15,532 nucleotides of DNA from CAVOJV01 sp963696325 (GCA_963696325.1 CAVOJV010000018.1:1-15532); one strand, 5' to 3'. Positions 1 to 7,757 are shown, numbered from the stretch's first letter. Made by a program: numbers and translations. Notes: generated by a model not told the origin, from the sequence alone.

Positions 1-293
1 TCGCTCAATCGAACTGAGCTATTCTGAATTGCAAGCTGTAGATACAAAGCCGGATTCAATCCGAGCCGGCGCAAAATGTCTTGTTGCACGGCTAACAGCG
101 GCGTAAGCCAACGCCGGATTTCGTGGTTGGCCGCGCATCCTTAATGATGGTCAGCGACAGCTTGGCAAAGGCTTTGAGCAGCCTTTCGGCGGTAGGCTTG
201 TCCGTCTGCTTTGTTCGGTTTTCCGGATGTAAGCTGGGAAGTTTAGCCTGATCCTGCTGTAGGAACGCCGCAGGGTAAATTCCATGACCGTCA
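1..293 (-). pseudogene. C-terminal remnant of an IS1634-like transposase
   Basis: On the minus strand, reading down from about 288, one frame gives a stretch containing TDKPTAERLLKAF and LSLTIIKDA. Around 105-130 the homology moves to a neighbouring frame that reads IRRWLTPLLAVQQDILRRL, then LGLNPALYLQLA, to the window edge. This order (KPTAERLL...F, SLTII, LTPL..LQ..IL..LGL) resembles the C-terminus of IS1634/IS4-type DDE transposases as I recall them. A frameshift lies within it, the upstream part is missing, and the 3' end leaves the window, so it is a pseudogene. The break at 293/294 coincides with the terminus of the IS91-like element, suggesting that element inserted into an older transposase. 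The family assignment is tentative. Confidence 0.45.
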
Positions 294-480
294 AAAGGAT
301 AGGAAATTCAACGCGCTTTTTCAATCTGCCGAGGCCGCACCGAAGATCCTGGCACGGGTGAGACTATGCGCCATCGCATCAAGTTAGTGCCTATCAGGGC
401 CGTTAACGAGCTCCCCTGCCAACGCTGGCCAACGCTGACCTCAGCGACGAAGTCGCCGCGCAAAATCCGCCCGCACCGGC
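294..480. repeat. IS91-like terminal block, copy 1 (matches 6478-6668)
   Basis: About 180 bp are nearly identical to 6478-6668: the terminal AAAGGATAGGAAATTC, the GACTATGCGCCATCGCATCA hairpin, the AACGAGCTCCCCTGCCAACG segment and the CTGACCTCAGCGA segment. Copy 2 has a small extra insertion (GGCGAGGCTCT region). The similarity stops abruptly at the low-coordinate side in both copies, so the first shared bases mark the transposon end on the transposase 3' side, which in IS91 is the origin end. Confidence 0.65.
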
Positions 481-522
481 CCCGACGAAGGACCCGCTGA
501 TCCGAACGCTAGGGTCGCTAAA

Positions 523-1446
523 CTACCCACTCACGGTCTGATCAAACTCATACTCCGGCGCCGGTTCGCCTGCGGCCGGATCATCAGGCGAGGTCTGATC
601 GCTGTCGGCTTCCCAGCACGGCGGGCCACGGGAAAGCGCCAGTGGCGGCGGCTCAGAGGGTTCACCGAGGGGTACCCGGAGGCGTTGGATCGGCACCGCC
701 TCGGTGATCAAGGCGATGATCCGCAGCGGCTCGCCACCGGAGGGGCAGCGCAGCGGTAACACCTCTTGGCTACGTGCCAGTAATCTCGCTCAGGGGTAGG
801 CGCAACGCCCTCGAGGTTGCTCATCGAGTGGCGCCACCGCTGCCATCCCGGGGCTGATCGGCGGGCGCGGGGCGGGCGCAGCCGGGGACTCCAGCGATGG
901 GGCGGCGTACGTGGTCACCGCTGAGCGCAGCGCTGCGTTCGGTGTCAGCACGCCGTGATCGCGGTGCCGATGCCGCCGCGGCGGCGGGATCAGCGCCGCC
1001 CGTCGATCCCGCCGCTCCAGTGGGCTCAGCTAACGCACGCCCTGTCCATCCGGGCGCGGCTTGGGCAACGGATACCTTAGGCGCTCGCCGGGCTTTGCCC
1101 AGGCCAGCCGCTCGCTGGCAAACACCGGGCGGGCGCCGTAGCGCAATAGCCGTTCCCAACCCGCCGGATCCTCAGCATGGATACGGATGCCGGCGTCCAG
1201 CAAAAAACCGCCGCTCTGTTCCCAGTGTCTCGGGTCGGCGACCGCCTCCGGACTCAACCACCCGCGCCGCTCGAATAAGGCCAGCACCCGCCGGCGAACT
1301 ACCGTCTCCACGGTGGCCACAGCCGCCGCGGGCAACGCCGTCGCCTCGTAACACGCAACAACCTTGCCTTTGGCGCGCGCGGTGATGCGGCGGCCAGCCT
1401 TGCCCGCCGGCATATGGGTCAGTATCTGGATACCCAAACCCCGCAT
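523..1446 (-). pseudogene. IS91-family transposase, N-terminally truncated, two in-frame stops
   Basis: One minus-strand frame runs 1446 to 523 and is interrupted only by TAG at 1030-1032 and TGA at 790-792. In order it reads VVRRRVLALFERRGWL, GGFLLDAGIRIHAEDPAGWE, LLRYGARPVFASERL, then after the TAG LSPLERRDRRAALIPPPRRH and HGVLTPNAALR, then after the TGA ARLLARSQEVLPLRCPSGGE and PLRIIALITEAVPIQRL. These are the characteristic blocks of IS91/ISCR-like transposases (RYxxRPPFAxERL, LTPLELLDRLAxLxPPPRxHRHRYHGVLAPNA, RIIAFITE). The TGA sits where relatives have Trp (WARLLAR). The upstream third, including the zinc-binding and QWVLSLPxRLRY region, is missing. The frame is otherwise preserved, so decay is moderate. 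It lies about 100 bp downstream of the helicase operon, on the same strand. Confidence 0.75.
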
Positions 1447-1542
1447 ACGGGTTCGTTGATTGGTTCATACCCCGATTATGCCTGCTATATTTTTTGTCTG
1501 GTCAAATTGACAATACCCCACTCGTCAAACCCCACGATAGAG

Positions 1543-1827
1543 TCACTCAGTCGCCGCAGATCCTCCCTCGATTACCTTGGGAGTGTGCCCTGCTTTGAGC
1601 AGGTACTGGACCATCTCCTTGGCGCTGCCCGGGGCGACCACGGCGACACGATCCGACAATTGCGCCACAATCAATGGGCCGAGGCGGCGATCAGCACACA
1701 ACTCCTGCAGGATCTCAGGCTCGGCCACTTCGATCAGGGTGAGATGGGTATGCAGGATCGTGGCGGTGTCGTTCTTACGAGCCGCCGGTGCCGAAGGGGA
1801 AGGTTGCGCGCGGCCTTTCGGTTTCAT
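1543..1827 (-). CDS. Small stand-alone XPB-N-like module protein (third gene of helicase operon)
   Basis: A 94-residue protein. Its ATG overlaps the TGA of the upstream 779-residue gene (ATGA), with a GGAG about 8 bases before the start, so it is translationally coupled. Residues 1-20 are a basic, Pro/Ala-rich tail. Residues 30-81 align without gaps to residues 125-176 of the helicase and 711-762 of the partner. Four positions are identical in all three: L57/L152/L738, V64/V159/V745, L76/L171/L757 and G80/G175/G761, and the hydrophobic spacing matches throughout. The match also fits the segment after the tyrosine-rich half of the XPB N-terminal domain as I recall it from mycobacterial XPB. 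The protein therefore looks like a free-standing half module, perhaps an adaptor or regulator of the helicase pair. It has no catalytic motif, signal peptide or membrane segment. Function unknown; that it is a real gene is well supported by the coupling. Confidence 0.7.
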   Translation of the reverse strand: MKPKGRAQPSPSAPAARKNDTATILHTHLTLIEVAEPEILQELCADRRLGPLIVAQLSDRVAVVAPGSAKEMVQYLLKAGHTPKVIEGGSAATE

Positions 1828-4163
1828 GCGGTTTGCTCCGGTGTGCCGAGCGCCAGCAGCACCTCGGTGCCGACCGCAAACCCCAGCTCACTGAGTTTAG
1901 CGATCAGTTCAGTCGCACGGTCAGGTTTCACCAGGAAGGCATGGGCGCCCAATTGACCCAGGAGATAAGCCTTAAAGACTCTACTCACGCTGATCGCCTT
2001 GGCCACCTCGCGATCCGTCACCTGGAGGATGGGTACGGTCGGCACCGAGAGTGGTCCTGGCGCGGCGCGCCCCCCGCTCCACGCCGCAATGGCGCAGGCC
2101 AGGATGGGCGGCAGTGGATGACAGATGCGGCGGGCCAGACGGCTCAAGATTTCCTTGGCGGTCCAGCCACGCACGCTGGCCTTGCGGATGCTCTCGCCGG
2201 TGATCCGCCAGCGATAGGCATCGGCCGGTAGCGGTTCGCAGTAGCCGGTGAGTTCACCGTTGATGAGCAAGTCGCGCGCATTGGGATCGATCACGATCTC
2301 ACCGGTCTCGCTGGCGGTCAGGCACTTAGGCAGCGCCGGTTCATAGGCAATGGTGCTGCCTGGGCGAAACCCGCCGGCGAGACTTTCCACCTGCACGAAG
2401 CGTTCACCCACCGTAATGCCCCTGACCTGCCCTGCTGTCAGTGCGGCATCGCGCGCCGCCTGGCTCTCGAACTCCAGGACACTGGCATTAAGATGCACCG
2501 ACAAACGCTCGCGGCGGGCGGCCCAATCGGTGAGCGTACGCACGACACTGTCCGGCAGCGGGTGACGGCTCGATGCTTGCAGGGTCGCTATCAGGGCATC
2601 GGCCGTGATCCCGGATTCCAGCGCTTGATAGGTGGCCTCGCGGGTCAGCCGATAGACTGCCGTGGCATTGCCCAGTTGCCGCCGTTCGGCGATGCGTTCA
2701 ATGAAGCCGAGCTGCTTTGGATCGGCACTGTCAAGGTAGACGATGACATCGAAATTCGGCTGAACTACTACGCAGGGCTGCGCCGGCATTAACGCCGGCG
2801 GGGGGTGCGCTTCGGTTCGAAAGTGACCGCCGATGGCGGCGCGGCCGGCTTCCGTTAAGCGAAACCCGTTGGGGAGGATCGCCCGCTCACCCGGTGCGTA
2901 GCCAAGCTCTACGAGCCCCAGGTGGAACAGTGGCCCGGCGATGGCGTGGGCGATCCAAGCGTGCTCGCGCTCGCGCCAGTGGGCATGCTGCTCGCGCTCC
3001 CACTGGGCGCGCAACATCGGCACCTTCTCTGGCGGGGTTTGATACGGGGGATAAAAATGACTGCGGTAGCCCAGCGAAAAATAGGGGCCGATCCGATCAT
3101 AGAGAGCATCGGACAGATCCTCAAGCCGATACCAGGCAGTGGGCTCGGGCAGTGCAGCGAACCCGAGCAGCAAGGCCGCCCGCAGGGCATTAAACTTGGA
3201 AGGCCCAACCAATTCGTGATCTCCATAGAGGTAGACCTGCGGCGGCACATATTCGACCCACTGATGCAGCCGGCGGTAGGCTTGCGCCCATCGTTTCGCC
3301 TGCTCGGTGTAGGGTTCGGCAAGCCACTCATCGACCTGGGCCTGTTGCAGCATCAGAGTTCGGCCCGTCGGGTCCATCACCAGTAATCCCGCCGCTTCGA
3401 AAAGTGACAGGTAAAACCCAAGCGCATTGGGCAGCGGCGTCGGCGCCTGCTCCGGCAGCGTCTCTTTCCAGCCGAGTGCCTTGGCGAGCTTGGCCACGGC
3501 CGGTTTCGCCCGCAACCCCTTGGCAGAGAGCGCAAGCGGACCGACTCGGCTCAACGCCTGGGTGAAGGCCACCAGATGGAGCAGGACCTCGCCTGGCCGG
3601 CGCACGAACTCTGCCCTCCCCTGCTGAGCCAGGGGCTGGAGGTCAAGCGATTGGGGTGGCAGCGGCGCAATCGCTGCGAGCACCTGTGCATCCGCGAATA
3701 CCGCGACGCTCGGGTAATACCGGCCGATAGCCTGCCCACCCCCATCGATCCGGATGAGCAAGCCCGCCTCGAGCAGTGCATTGAGGGCACAGTAGTGCGC
3801 GTTTTCGTGGTCGTATCCCTGGAAAGCACCCGCCTTACCTTTGAACGGCAGGCCAAGCATTAAGAGCTCGCCGGCAATCTCCTCGGTATAGGCGGTCCTG
3901 CCGCCACGCAGCTTGATGAGCCCAAGCCCGGCCCGTTCGAAGTCCGAAAGACGCTCGACCAGCGCCCGGACCGCCTGGGGATCCTCAAAGCCCTTCTTGA
4001 CGGCCGTCAGCGCCTGTTCTTTGTTCATCTTGTTGGCGTCTTTTCCGGTCCACCTGCGCGCGAGTTTCTTGAGCTTATCGGCGTTGAGATTACTCAGATA
4101 AACCTCAATGGGGGGCACCATCCGCTCAAGCTCGGCCGGAGTCGGGATACGCCAGTGCTTCAC
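1824..4163 (-). CDS. XPB-associated helicase-partner protein (Helicase_C_3/XPB-N-like domains)
   Basis: A 779-residue protein of the family lying next to XPB in actinobacteria (like Rv0862c beside Rv0861c, from memory). Its GTG start overlaps the helicase TGA by 4 bp, preceded by GAGGAGG four bases upstream. Residues 1-440 are helical and probably contain winged-helix units, for instance DFERAGLGLIKLRGG near 74-88. Residues 465-600 form a first XPB-N-like module (CVVVQPNFDVIVYLD, then VYRLTREATYQALESG, then PLPDSV). Residues 648-765 form a second (YRWRITGESIRKASVRGWTA, PLPPIL, ILQVTDREVAKAI, FLVKPDRATELIAKL). No Walker motif is present, so it is not itself a helicase. It probably binds the helicase or DNA. 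The middle gene of the operon. The family call is solid; the biochemical role is not established. Confidence 0.82.
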   Translation of the reverse strand: MKHWRIPTPAELERMVPPIEVYLSNLNADKLKKLARRWTGKDANKMNKEQALTAVKKGFEDPQAVRALVERLSDFERAGLGLIKLRGGRTAYTEEIAGELLMLGLPFKGKAGAFQGYDHENAHYCALNALLEAGLLIRIDGGGQAIGRYYPSVAVFADAQVLAAIAPLPPQSLDLQPLAQQGRAEFVRRPGEVLLHLVAFTQALSRVGPLALSAKGLRAKPAVAKLAKALGWKETLPEQAPTPLPNALGFYLSLFEAAGLLVMDPTGRTLMLQQAQVDEWLAEPYTEQAKRWAQAYRRLHQWVEYVPPQVYLYGDHELVGPSKFNALRAALLLGFAALPEPTAWYRLEDLSDALYDRIGPYFSLGYRSHFYPPYQTPPEKVPMLRAQWEREQHAHWREREHAWIAHAIAGPLFHLGLVELGYAPGERAILPNGFRLTEAGRAAIGGHFRTEAHPPPALMPAQPCVVVQPNFDVIVYLDSADPKQLGFIERIAERRQLGNATAVYRLTREATYQALESGITADALIATLQASSRHPLPDSVVRTLTDWAARRERLSVHLNASVLEFESQAARDAALTAGQVRGITVGERFVQVESLAGGFRPGSTIAYEPALPKCLTASETGEIVIDPNARDLLINGELTGYCEPLPADAYRWRITGESIRKASVRGWTAKEILSRLARRICHPLPPILACAIAAWSGGRAAPGPLSVPTVPILQVTDREVAKAISVSRVFKAYLLGQLGAHAFLVKPDRATELIAKLSELGFAVGTEVLLALGTPEQTA

Positions 4164-5869
4164 ACCGCCTCCTCGTCGGCGATGCGGTACGCATAGCCTT
4201 GCTCGGTGAGAAAGAGTTGACGGTGGTGGGCAAAGAGCTCCTCCTCGGTCTCGCGACTGACCAGCGTGTAAAAGTGCGCTGGCTGCCCGTGGTGCTTGGG
4301 TCGGAGCACCCGGCCCAGCCGCTGCGCCTCTTCCTGGCGCGAGCCGAACGCCCCGGAGACCTGCACCAAGACCTCCGCATCGGGCAGATCGAGCGCGAAG
4401 TTGCCGACCTTTGACAACACCAGCACGCGCAATTGACCCCCGCGGAATGCTTCATAGAGCCGATCCCGTTCCCGCTGCACGGTCTTGCCGGTGATCAGCG
4501 GGGCGCCCACGGCCTGGGCCAGGCTTTTGAGCTGGTCAAGGTACTGACCGATGATGAGCGTGGGCGCGCCCGGGTGATGCTCGAGCAGGCGCTGCACCAG
4601 TGCCTGTTTAACGGGATTCTCCGCGGCGATGCGAAACTTCTCGCGCGGGGCTGCGGTAGCGTACGCCAGGCGCACCGCGCGCGGCAGCCGGCAGCGGACT
4701 TCGGTACAGACGGCCTCGGCGATCCAGCCGCGACCTTCCAGGTCACGCCACGGCACATCGTACTTCTTCGGCCCGATCAGGCTGAAGACATCGCCCTCGC
4801 GGCCGTCTTCGCGTATCAGCGTGGCGGTCAGTCCCAAGCGGCGGCGCGCCTGGATTTCGGCTGTGGCACGAAAGATCGGCGCGGGGAGCATGTGGACCTC
4901 ATCGTAGATGATCAGCCCCCAATCGTGGGCATCGAATAATTGCAGATGGGGAAACGCCTCCTTGTCGGGGCGGTAGGTCATCATCTGGTAAGTAGTCAGG
5001 GTCACTGGGCCGATGGCACGGGTATCGCTCCCGTACTCGGCGATCTCCTCTGTGATCAAGGTGGTCTTGTCAAGCAGCTCGCGCTGCCACTGGTGCACGG
5101 AGGTTCGGCTCGTGGTCAGGATCAGCGTCGATTGTCCGACCTTGGCCATTGCCACCAGGCCAACGATGGTCTTGCCGGCGCCGCACGGCAGCACCACCAC
5201 ACCACTGCCGCCGCGTTCAGTGCCCGCCGCGTAAAAGCTTTCGGCAGCCTCGAGCTGGTAATCGCGCACGCTGAAGCGATCGAGCCGCAGCCCCAGGGTG
5301 AGCGGCGCGCCGCTGGTGTATCCCGCCAGGTCCTCGACCGGCCAGCCCACCGTCGTCAGCGCTTGCTTGAGCACCCCGCGGAATTGGATCGGCACAGCCA
5401 AGGCATGGGCTGACAGCGCCGGGCCGAGATAGCGATTTATCGCCGCGCTGCGGGCGAGTTCGATGAGCAAGGACGGGTCGTCCGATTCCAGCGCCAGGCC
5501 ATCGTGGTGGCGCACCAACCGCACCCGGCCCCAGCGTTCCGACAGATCGCGGATGTCGGTGAGCACATTGAGCGGCACCGGGTATTTGGCGAAGCGCCCG
5601 AGCGCCGCTATCATCGCCTCGGCGGATACGCCAGCCGCGGCCGCGTTCCAAAGCGAGAGCGGCGTTAACCGGTAGGTGTGGATGTGCTCAGGGCTCTTCT
5701 CGAGCTCGGCAAAAGGCGTGAGCGCCGCCCGCGCCTCTTCAAACAGGGGGTTATGGACCTCAAGCAGGAGACTGCGATCGCTCTGGACGATCAGCGGATT
5801 GCGCGGATCGAAGGCAGTGCTCGCATTAGCTCGCTGATCGGGGGGTATATCCACCGGGCATTCTACCAT
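4160..5869 (-). CDS. XPB/ERCC3-type superfamily 2 DNA helicase
   Basis: A 569-residue ATP-dependent DNA helicase of the XPB (Rad25/ERCC3) family, the usual bacterial length. Residues 25-185 are the XPB N-terminal domain (PLIVQSDRSLLLEV, HIHTYRLTPLSLWNA, PVPLNVLTDI, GWPVEDLAGY). The Q-like entry RDYQLEAAESF is at 202-212, Walker A PCGAGKT at 228-234, motif Ia-like TSRTSVHQWQREL at 253-265, the DEVH box at 323-326, motif III LTAT at 347-350, and the XPB-specific RED motif at 353-355. The thumb-like GRGWIAEAVC is at 379-388 and motif VI QEEAQRLGRVLRPK at 512-525. All catalytic motifs are intact. First gene of the three-gene operon. The ATG start has only a weak Shine-Dalgarno, and TGGTAGAAT across the start resembles an extended -10, so the start could lie downstream; XPB homology begins at about residue 25. 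The likely role is nucleic-acid unwinding in repair or defence; the pathway is not known. Confidence 0.93.
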   Translation of the reverse strand: MVECPVDIPPDQRANASTAFDPRNPLIVQSDRSLLLEVHNPLFEEARAALTPFAELEKSPEHIHTYRLTPLSLWNAAAAGVSAEAMIAALGRFAKYPVPLNVLTDIRDLSERWGRVRLVRHHDGLALESDDPSLLIELARSAAINRYLGPALSAHALAVPIQFRGVLKQALTTVGWPVEDLAGYTSGAPLTLGLRLDRFSVRDYQLEAAESFYAAGTERGGSGVVVLPCGAGKTIVGLVAMAKVGQSTLILTTSRTSVHQWQRELLDKTTLITEEIAEYGSDTRAIGPVTLTTYQMMTYRPDKEAFPHLQLFDAHDWGLIIYDEVHMLPAPIFRATAEIQARRRLGLTATLIREDGREGDVFSLIGPKKYDVPWRDLEGRGWIAEAVCTEVRCRLPRAVRLAYATAAPREKFRIAAENPVKQALVQRLLEHHPGAPTLIIGQYLDQLKSLAQAVGAPLITGKTVQRERDRLYEAFRGGQLRVLVLSKVGNFALDLPDAEVLVQVSGAFGSRQEEAQRLGRVLRPKHHGQPAHFYTLVSRETEEELFAHHRQLFLTEQGYAYRIADEEAV

Positions 5870-6046
5870 GCCGTTTTCTCGATCACTGCGGGGTATCCTC
5901 CGGCTTTAACCCTATGACCTCGCCCAATGCTAGCCATGCGCACCCGCGCCGCTACCGGGGCGGTGGCTACGATACCTGACTTACGTAGGCAGATATCGTA
6001 GCTTCGTGTTGCGAGCGGGGTTTCAAGGTCAAAATAGGAGGCCTGG
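5870..6046. other. Intergenic region upstream of the XPB operon
   Basis: There is no convincing gene here. The only regulatory hint is TGGTAGAAT (minus strand, overlapping the annotated helicase start), which fits an extended -10, but the -35 position is poor. A GC-rich near-palindrome (GCCGCTACCGGGGCGGTGGC region, about 5952-5971) is present. No terminator with a U-tract is visible between the small gene and the helicase. Confidence 0.3.
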
Positions 6047-6289
6047 TCACTCGCCAGGAAAGCGTTTGAGTATCTCATCACGGTTCGCTTCGAGCTGATC
6101 CCACTGGGGTAGCTTGCGCAGGCGGATATTTGCCTCGTCAATGTCCTGCTGGTCGAAAAAGCTATAGATCGGTCGCAGCGCTTCACGAAACAAATAGTTT
6201 CGACGGTAGTGCATTTCGGATTCACCTTTGACCCGTCGGTAGATCTCGCGAACGAGTTCAGCGTCAGGCACATCTTTCAAATCGCTCAT
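6047..6289 (-). CDS. Small hypothetical charged protein
   Basis: An 80-residue reading frame starting with ATG at 6289, preceded by GAGAGGA with an 8-base gap, a good ribosome binding site. The product is highly charged and helical (LVREIYRRVKGESEMHYRRN, RPIYSFFDQQDIDEANIRLR, ending LKRFPGE). It has no Cys, no membrane segment and no recognisable enzymatic motif. I do not recognise the family. It lies 177 bp upstream of the helicase gene on the same strand, so it could be the first gene of that transcript, but the gap is large enough for a separate promoter. Codon use and amino-acid composition look like real protein rather than a chance frame. The 5' side is followed by the IS91 copy 2, so its native upstream neighbourhood may be lost. 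Confidence 0.6.
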   Translation of the reverse strand: MSDLKDVPDAELVREIYRRVKGESEMHYRRNYLFREALRPIYSFFDQQDIDEANIRLRKLPQWDQLEANRDEILKRFPGE

Positions 6290-6477
6290 CAGTGGATTCC
6301 TCTCGCCGATTTGGTCGTGCGCCAGCGGTAATACTGTTAAAAATATTCATGCTACTGTGGGGCCGAGCGAGGAATCAAGCAATCAGAGGAGTATTGTCAT
6401 AGATGGACCCATTCCATTTGCCAAGCTCTTTCGTCGGTCCTGGCAACAACAGTCTTGCCGGCATACATCCGGCCTGT

Positions 6478-6880
6478 AAAGGATAGGAAATTCAACGCGC
6501 TTTTTCAATCTGGCGAGGCTCTGGCGAGGCCGCAACGGAGATCCTGGCAAGGGGGAGACTATGCGCCATCGCATCAAATTAGAGCCTATCAGGGCCGGTA
6601 ACGAGCTCCCCTGCCAACGCTGGCCAACGCTGACCTCAGCGATGAAGTTGCCGCGCAAAACCCTCCCGCGCGGGCCACGGGCAGGCGCCAGTGGCGGCGG
6701 CTCAGAGGGTGCACCGAGGTGCAACAAGAGGCGTTGGATCGGCACCGCCGCGGTGATCAAGGCGATGATCCGCAGCGGCTCGCCACAGGAAAGGCAGAGC
6801 CTCAGCGCTGGATCATGAGGCAGAAAATAGCGCAGCCGCTTGGGCAGTGAGAGCACCCATTGGCACACCGGGACACGCAA
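6478..6880 (-). pseudogene. IS91-family element, copy 2, internally deleted
   Basis: The second IS91-like copy shares the terminal block with copy 1 and then jumps. The minus-strand translation begins VPVCQWVLSLPKRLRYFLPH at 6880, the conserved N-terminal motif of IS91-type transposases, and after DPALR goes straight into SCGEPLRIIALITAAVPIQR near the C-terminus. The middle of the gene is therefore deleted. Relative to copy 1 it also lacks the stretch equivalent to about 480-620, which removes the original C-terminal end. The N-terminal zinc-binding part upstream of 6880 is missing. One open frame crosses the deletion joints (6880 to 6383), but it runs past the transposon end into flanking DNA, so its last ~30 residues are spurious. 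It is a non-functional deletion derivative. Confidence 0.7.
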
Positions 6881-6971
6881 AAAGCTGATTGACTGACAAA
6901 ACTAGCCAAGGAGGCGGAAGGCAAGGCAAGCTAGGCGTCCAAGCCAATGAATCCAAAGGACGCCTTCGCCC

Positions 6972-7285
6972 ATGCCCCCACCCTCCCTCCTGTACGATAC
7001 GTTGTTGAACCGGTTGCAGCAAGCGCCTTGGCGAGATCGACGCCACCTGCTCACCCTGGCCTGGATGGTGATGGGGCTGCTATCGAGCGGTTGGATCGCG
7101 CTGAGCGAGTGGACCCCCTTCGTGGTCGGCCGGGCGCTGATGGCGCAAAGCACCGAGCGGCGGTTCAGCCGCTGGCTGTGGAACCCCCGGATCGACGTGC
7201 TGCGCCTGTACGCGGCCTTGCTGAGGCAGGTTCTGGAGGAGTGCCCGGATCGACGGCTGTTGGTGGTGTTGGATACCACGGTCAG
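6972..7285 (+). pseudogene. N-terminal fragment of an IS4-like DDE transposase
   Basis: About 104 codons from ATG 6972. It contains LTLAWMVMGLLSSGWIALSE, WTPFVVGRALMAQSTERRFS and RWLWNPRIDVLRLYAALLRQ, ending in LLVVLDTT. This matches the N-terminal part of a common IS4-type transposase (TLAWMVTGLL...AQSTxRRFxRWLxNxRI...LYxPLI). The closing Asp is probably the first catalytic aspartate. Homology stops at about 7285, where a different transposase fragment on the opposite strand begins, so the gene is truncated there. The C-terminal fragment at 11663-11883 could be from the same family, but it is too far away and too short to claim that it is the other half. Confidence 0.6.
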
Positions 7286-7296
7286 ATGACCTGATC

Positions 7297-7433
7297 TCAC
7301 GGATTTTGCGATGTACCGAGTTGCAGGATCAAGCGGAGGTTGGAGCGTGGGAAGACCGTCTCGGTAGAGTTCAACTCGTCACAGAGTTGGCGGACGGCGC
7401 GATCAGACGCGCCATTGGCCATGTGGTGGAGGC
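7297..7433 (-). pseudogene. C-terminal tip of a DDE transposase
   Basis: On the minus strand the last ~45 codons read VRQLCDELNSTETVFPRSNL followed by RLILQLG and a stop near 7297. This is the usual closing segment of several IS4-like transposases (RQLCDELNATETVFPGTDLRLxYxLG). Homology fades at 7433, where the left inverted repeat of the DUF6399 element begins, so that element may have inserted into this gene. The frame extends further on paper through the repeat, but that part is not homologous. Confidence 0.5.
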
Positions 7434-7458
7434 GGCCATGATCATCGTTTCGGCCATT
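7434..7458 (+). repeat. Left terminal inverted repeat of DUF6399 element 1
   Basis: Begins GGCCATGATCATCGTTT and continues CGGCCATT. The reverse complement of 9436-9460 is identical except for one base (C versus G at the 18th position). The core contains the palindrome ATGATCAT. Confidence 0.75.
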
Positions 7459-7588
7459 GAGGCCCCCCGCCGGATAACGAAAGGGACTGCTTAGCGCTGC
7501 AACAGAGCTCGCTGGCTGGGCGGAATCGGATGAGCCGAGGGTGGCTCTCGCCAAGCCTGAGGTCGGAGAGTGGCGGAAGCCGAAGCAA

Positions 7589-7627
7589 CCTTTATCCTGC
7601 ATGGCACCCACCACTGCCGGATAAAGG
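7589..7627 (+). repeat. Stem-loop in the leader of DUF6399 element 1
   Basis: CCTTTATCC (7589-7597) pairs perfectly with GGATAAAGG (7619-7627) around a 21-nt loop, in which GGCA and TGCC can form a second short stem. It lies 130 bp before the transposase start. In other IS, such leader hairpins block translation or transcription entering from outside; that role is inferred here. It lacks a U-tract, so it is not a typical terminator. Confidence 0.5.
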
Positions 7628-7757
7628 GGGGTTCCACCCTGAGCTACGGTAGGCGAAAGCGGTGTCGGTTTCCAGTTTGCCTTGAGCGGGTCTCAGCCGC
7701 TTCAGGGGCATGGCGTCGTGGTGCGAGCCGTAACCTAACGTCGCCAGGGATTGACTC

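Larger units (their letters stand above)
294..1446 (-). mobile_element. Degenerate IS91-family element, copy 1
   Basis: This is the downstream part of an IS91-family (Y2, rolling-circle type) element: the C-terminal two thirds of the transposase gene plus about 230 bp beyond it, up to a terminus at 294. The terminus is placed by comparison with a second copy that starts at 6478. The two sequences match from the AAAGGATAGGAAATTCAACG block inward and are unrelated outside it. A small hairpin (ATGCG-CCAT-CGCAT, 366-379) and a tandem CCAACGCTGG/CCAACGCTGA pair (419-438) lie inside the shared end and are conserved in both copies. The other end of the element, including the N-terminal transposase part, is absent near 1380-1446, so it cannot transpose by itself. 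Confidence 0.65.
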
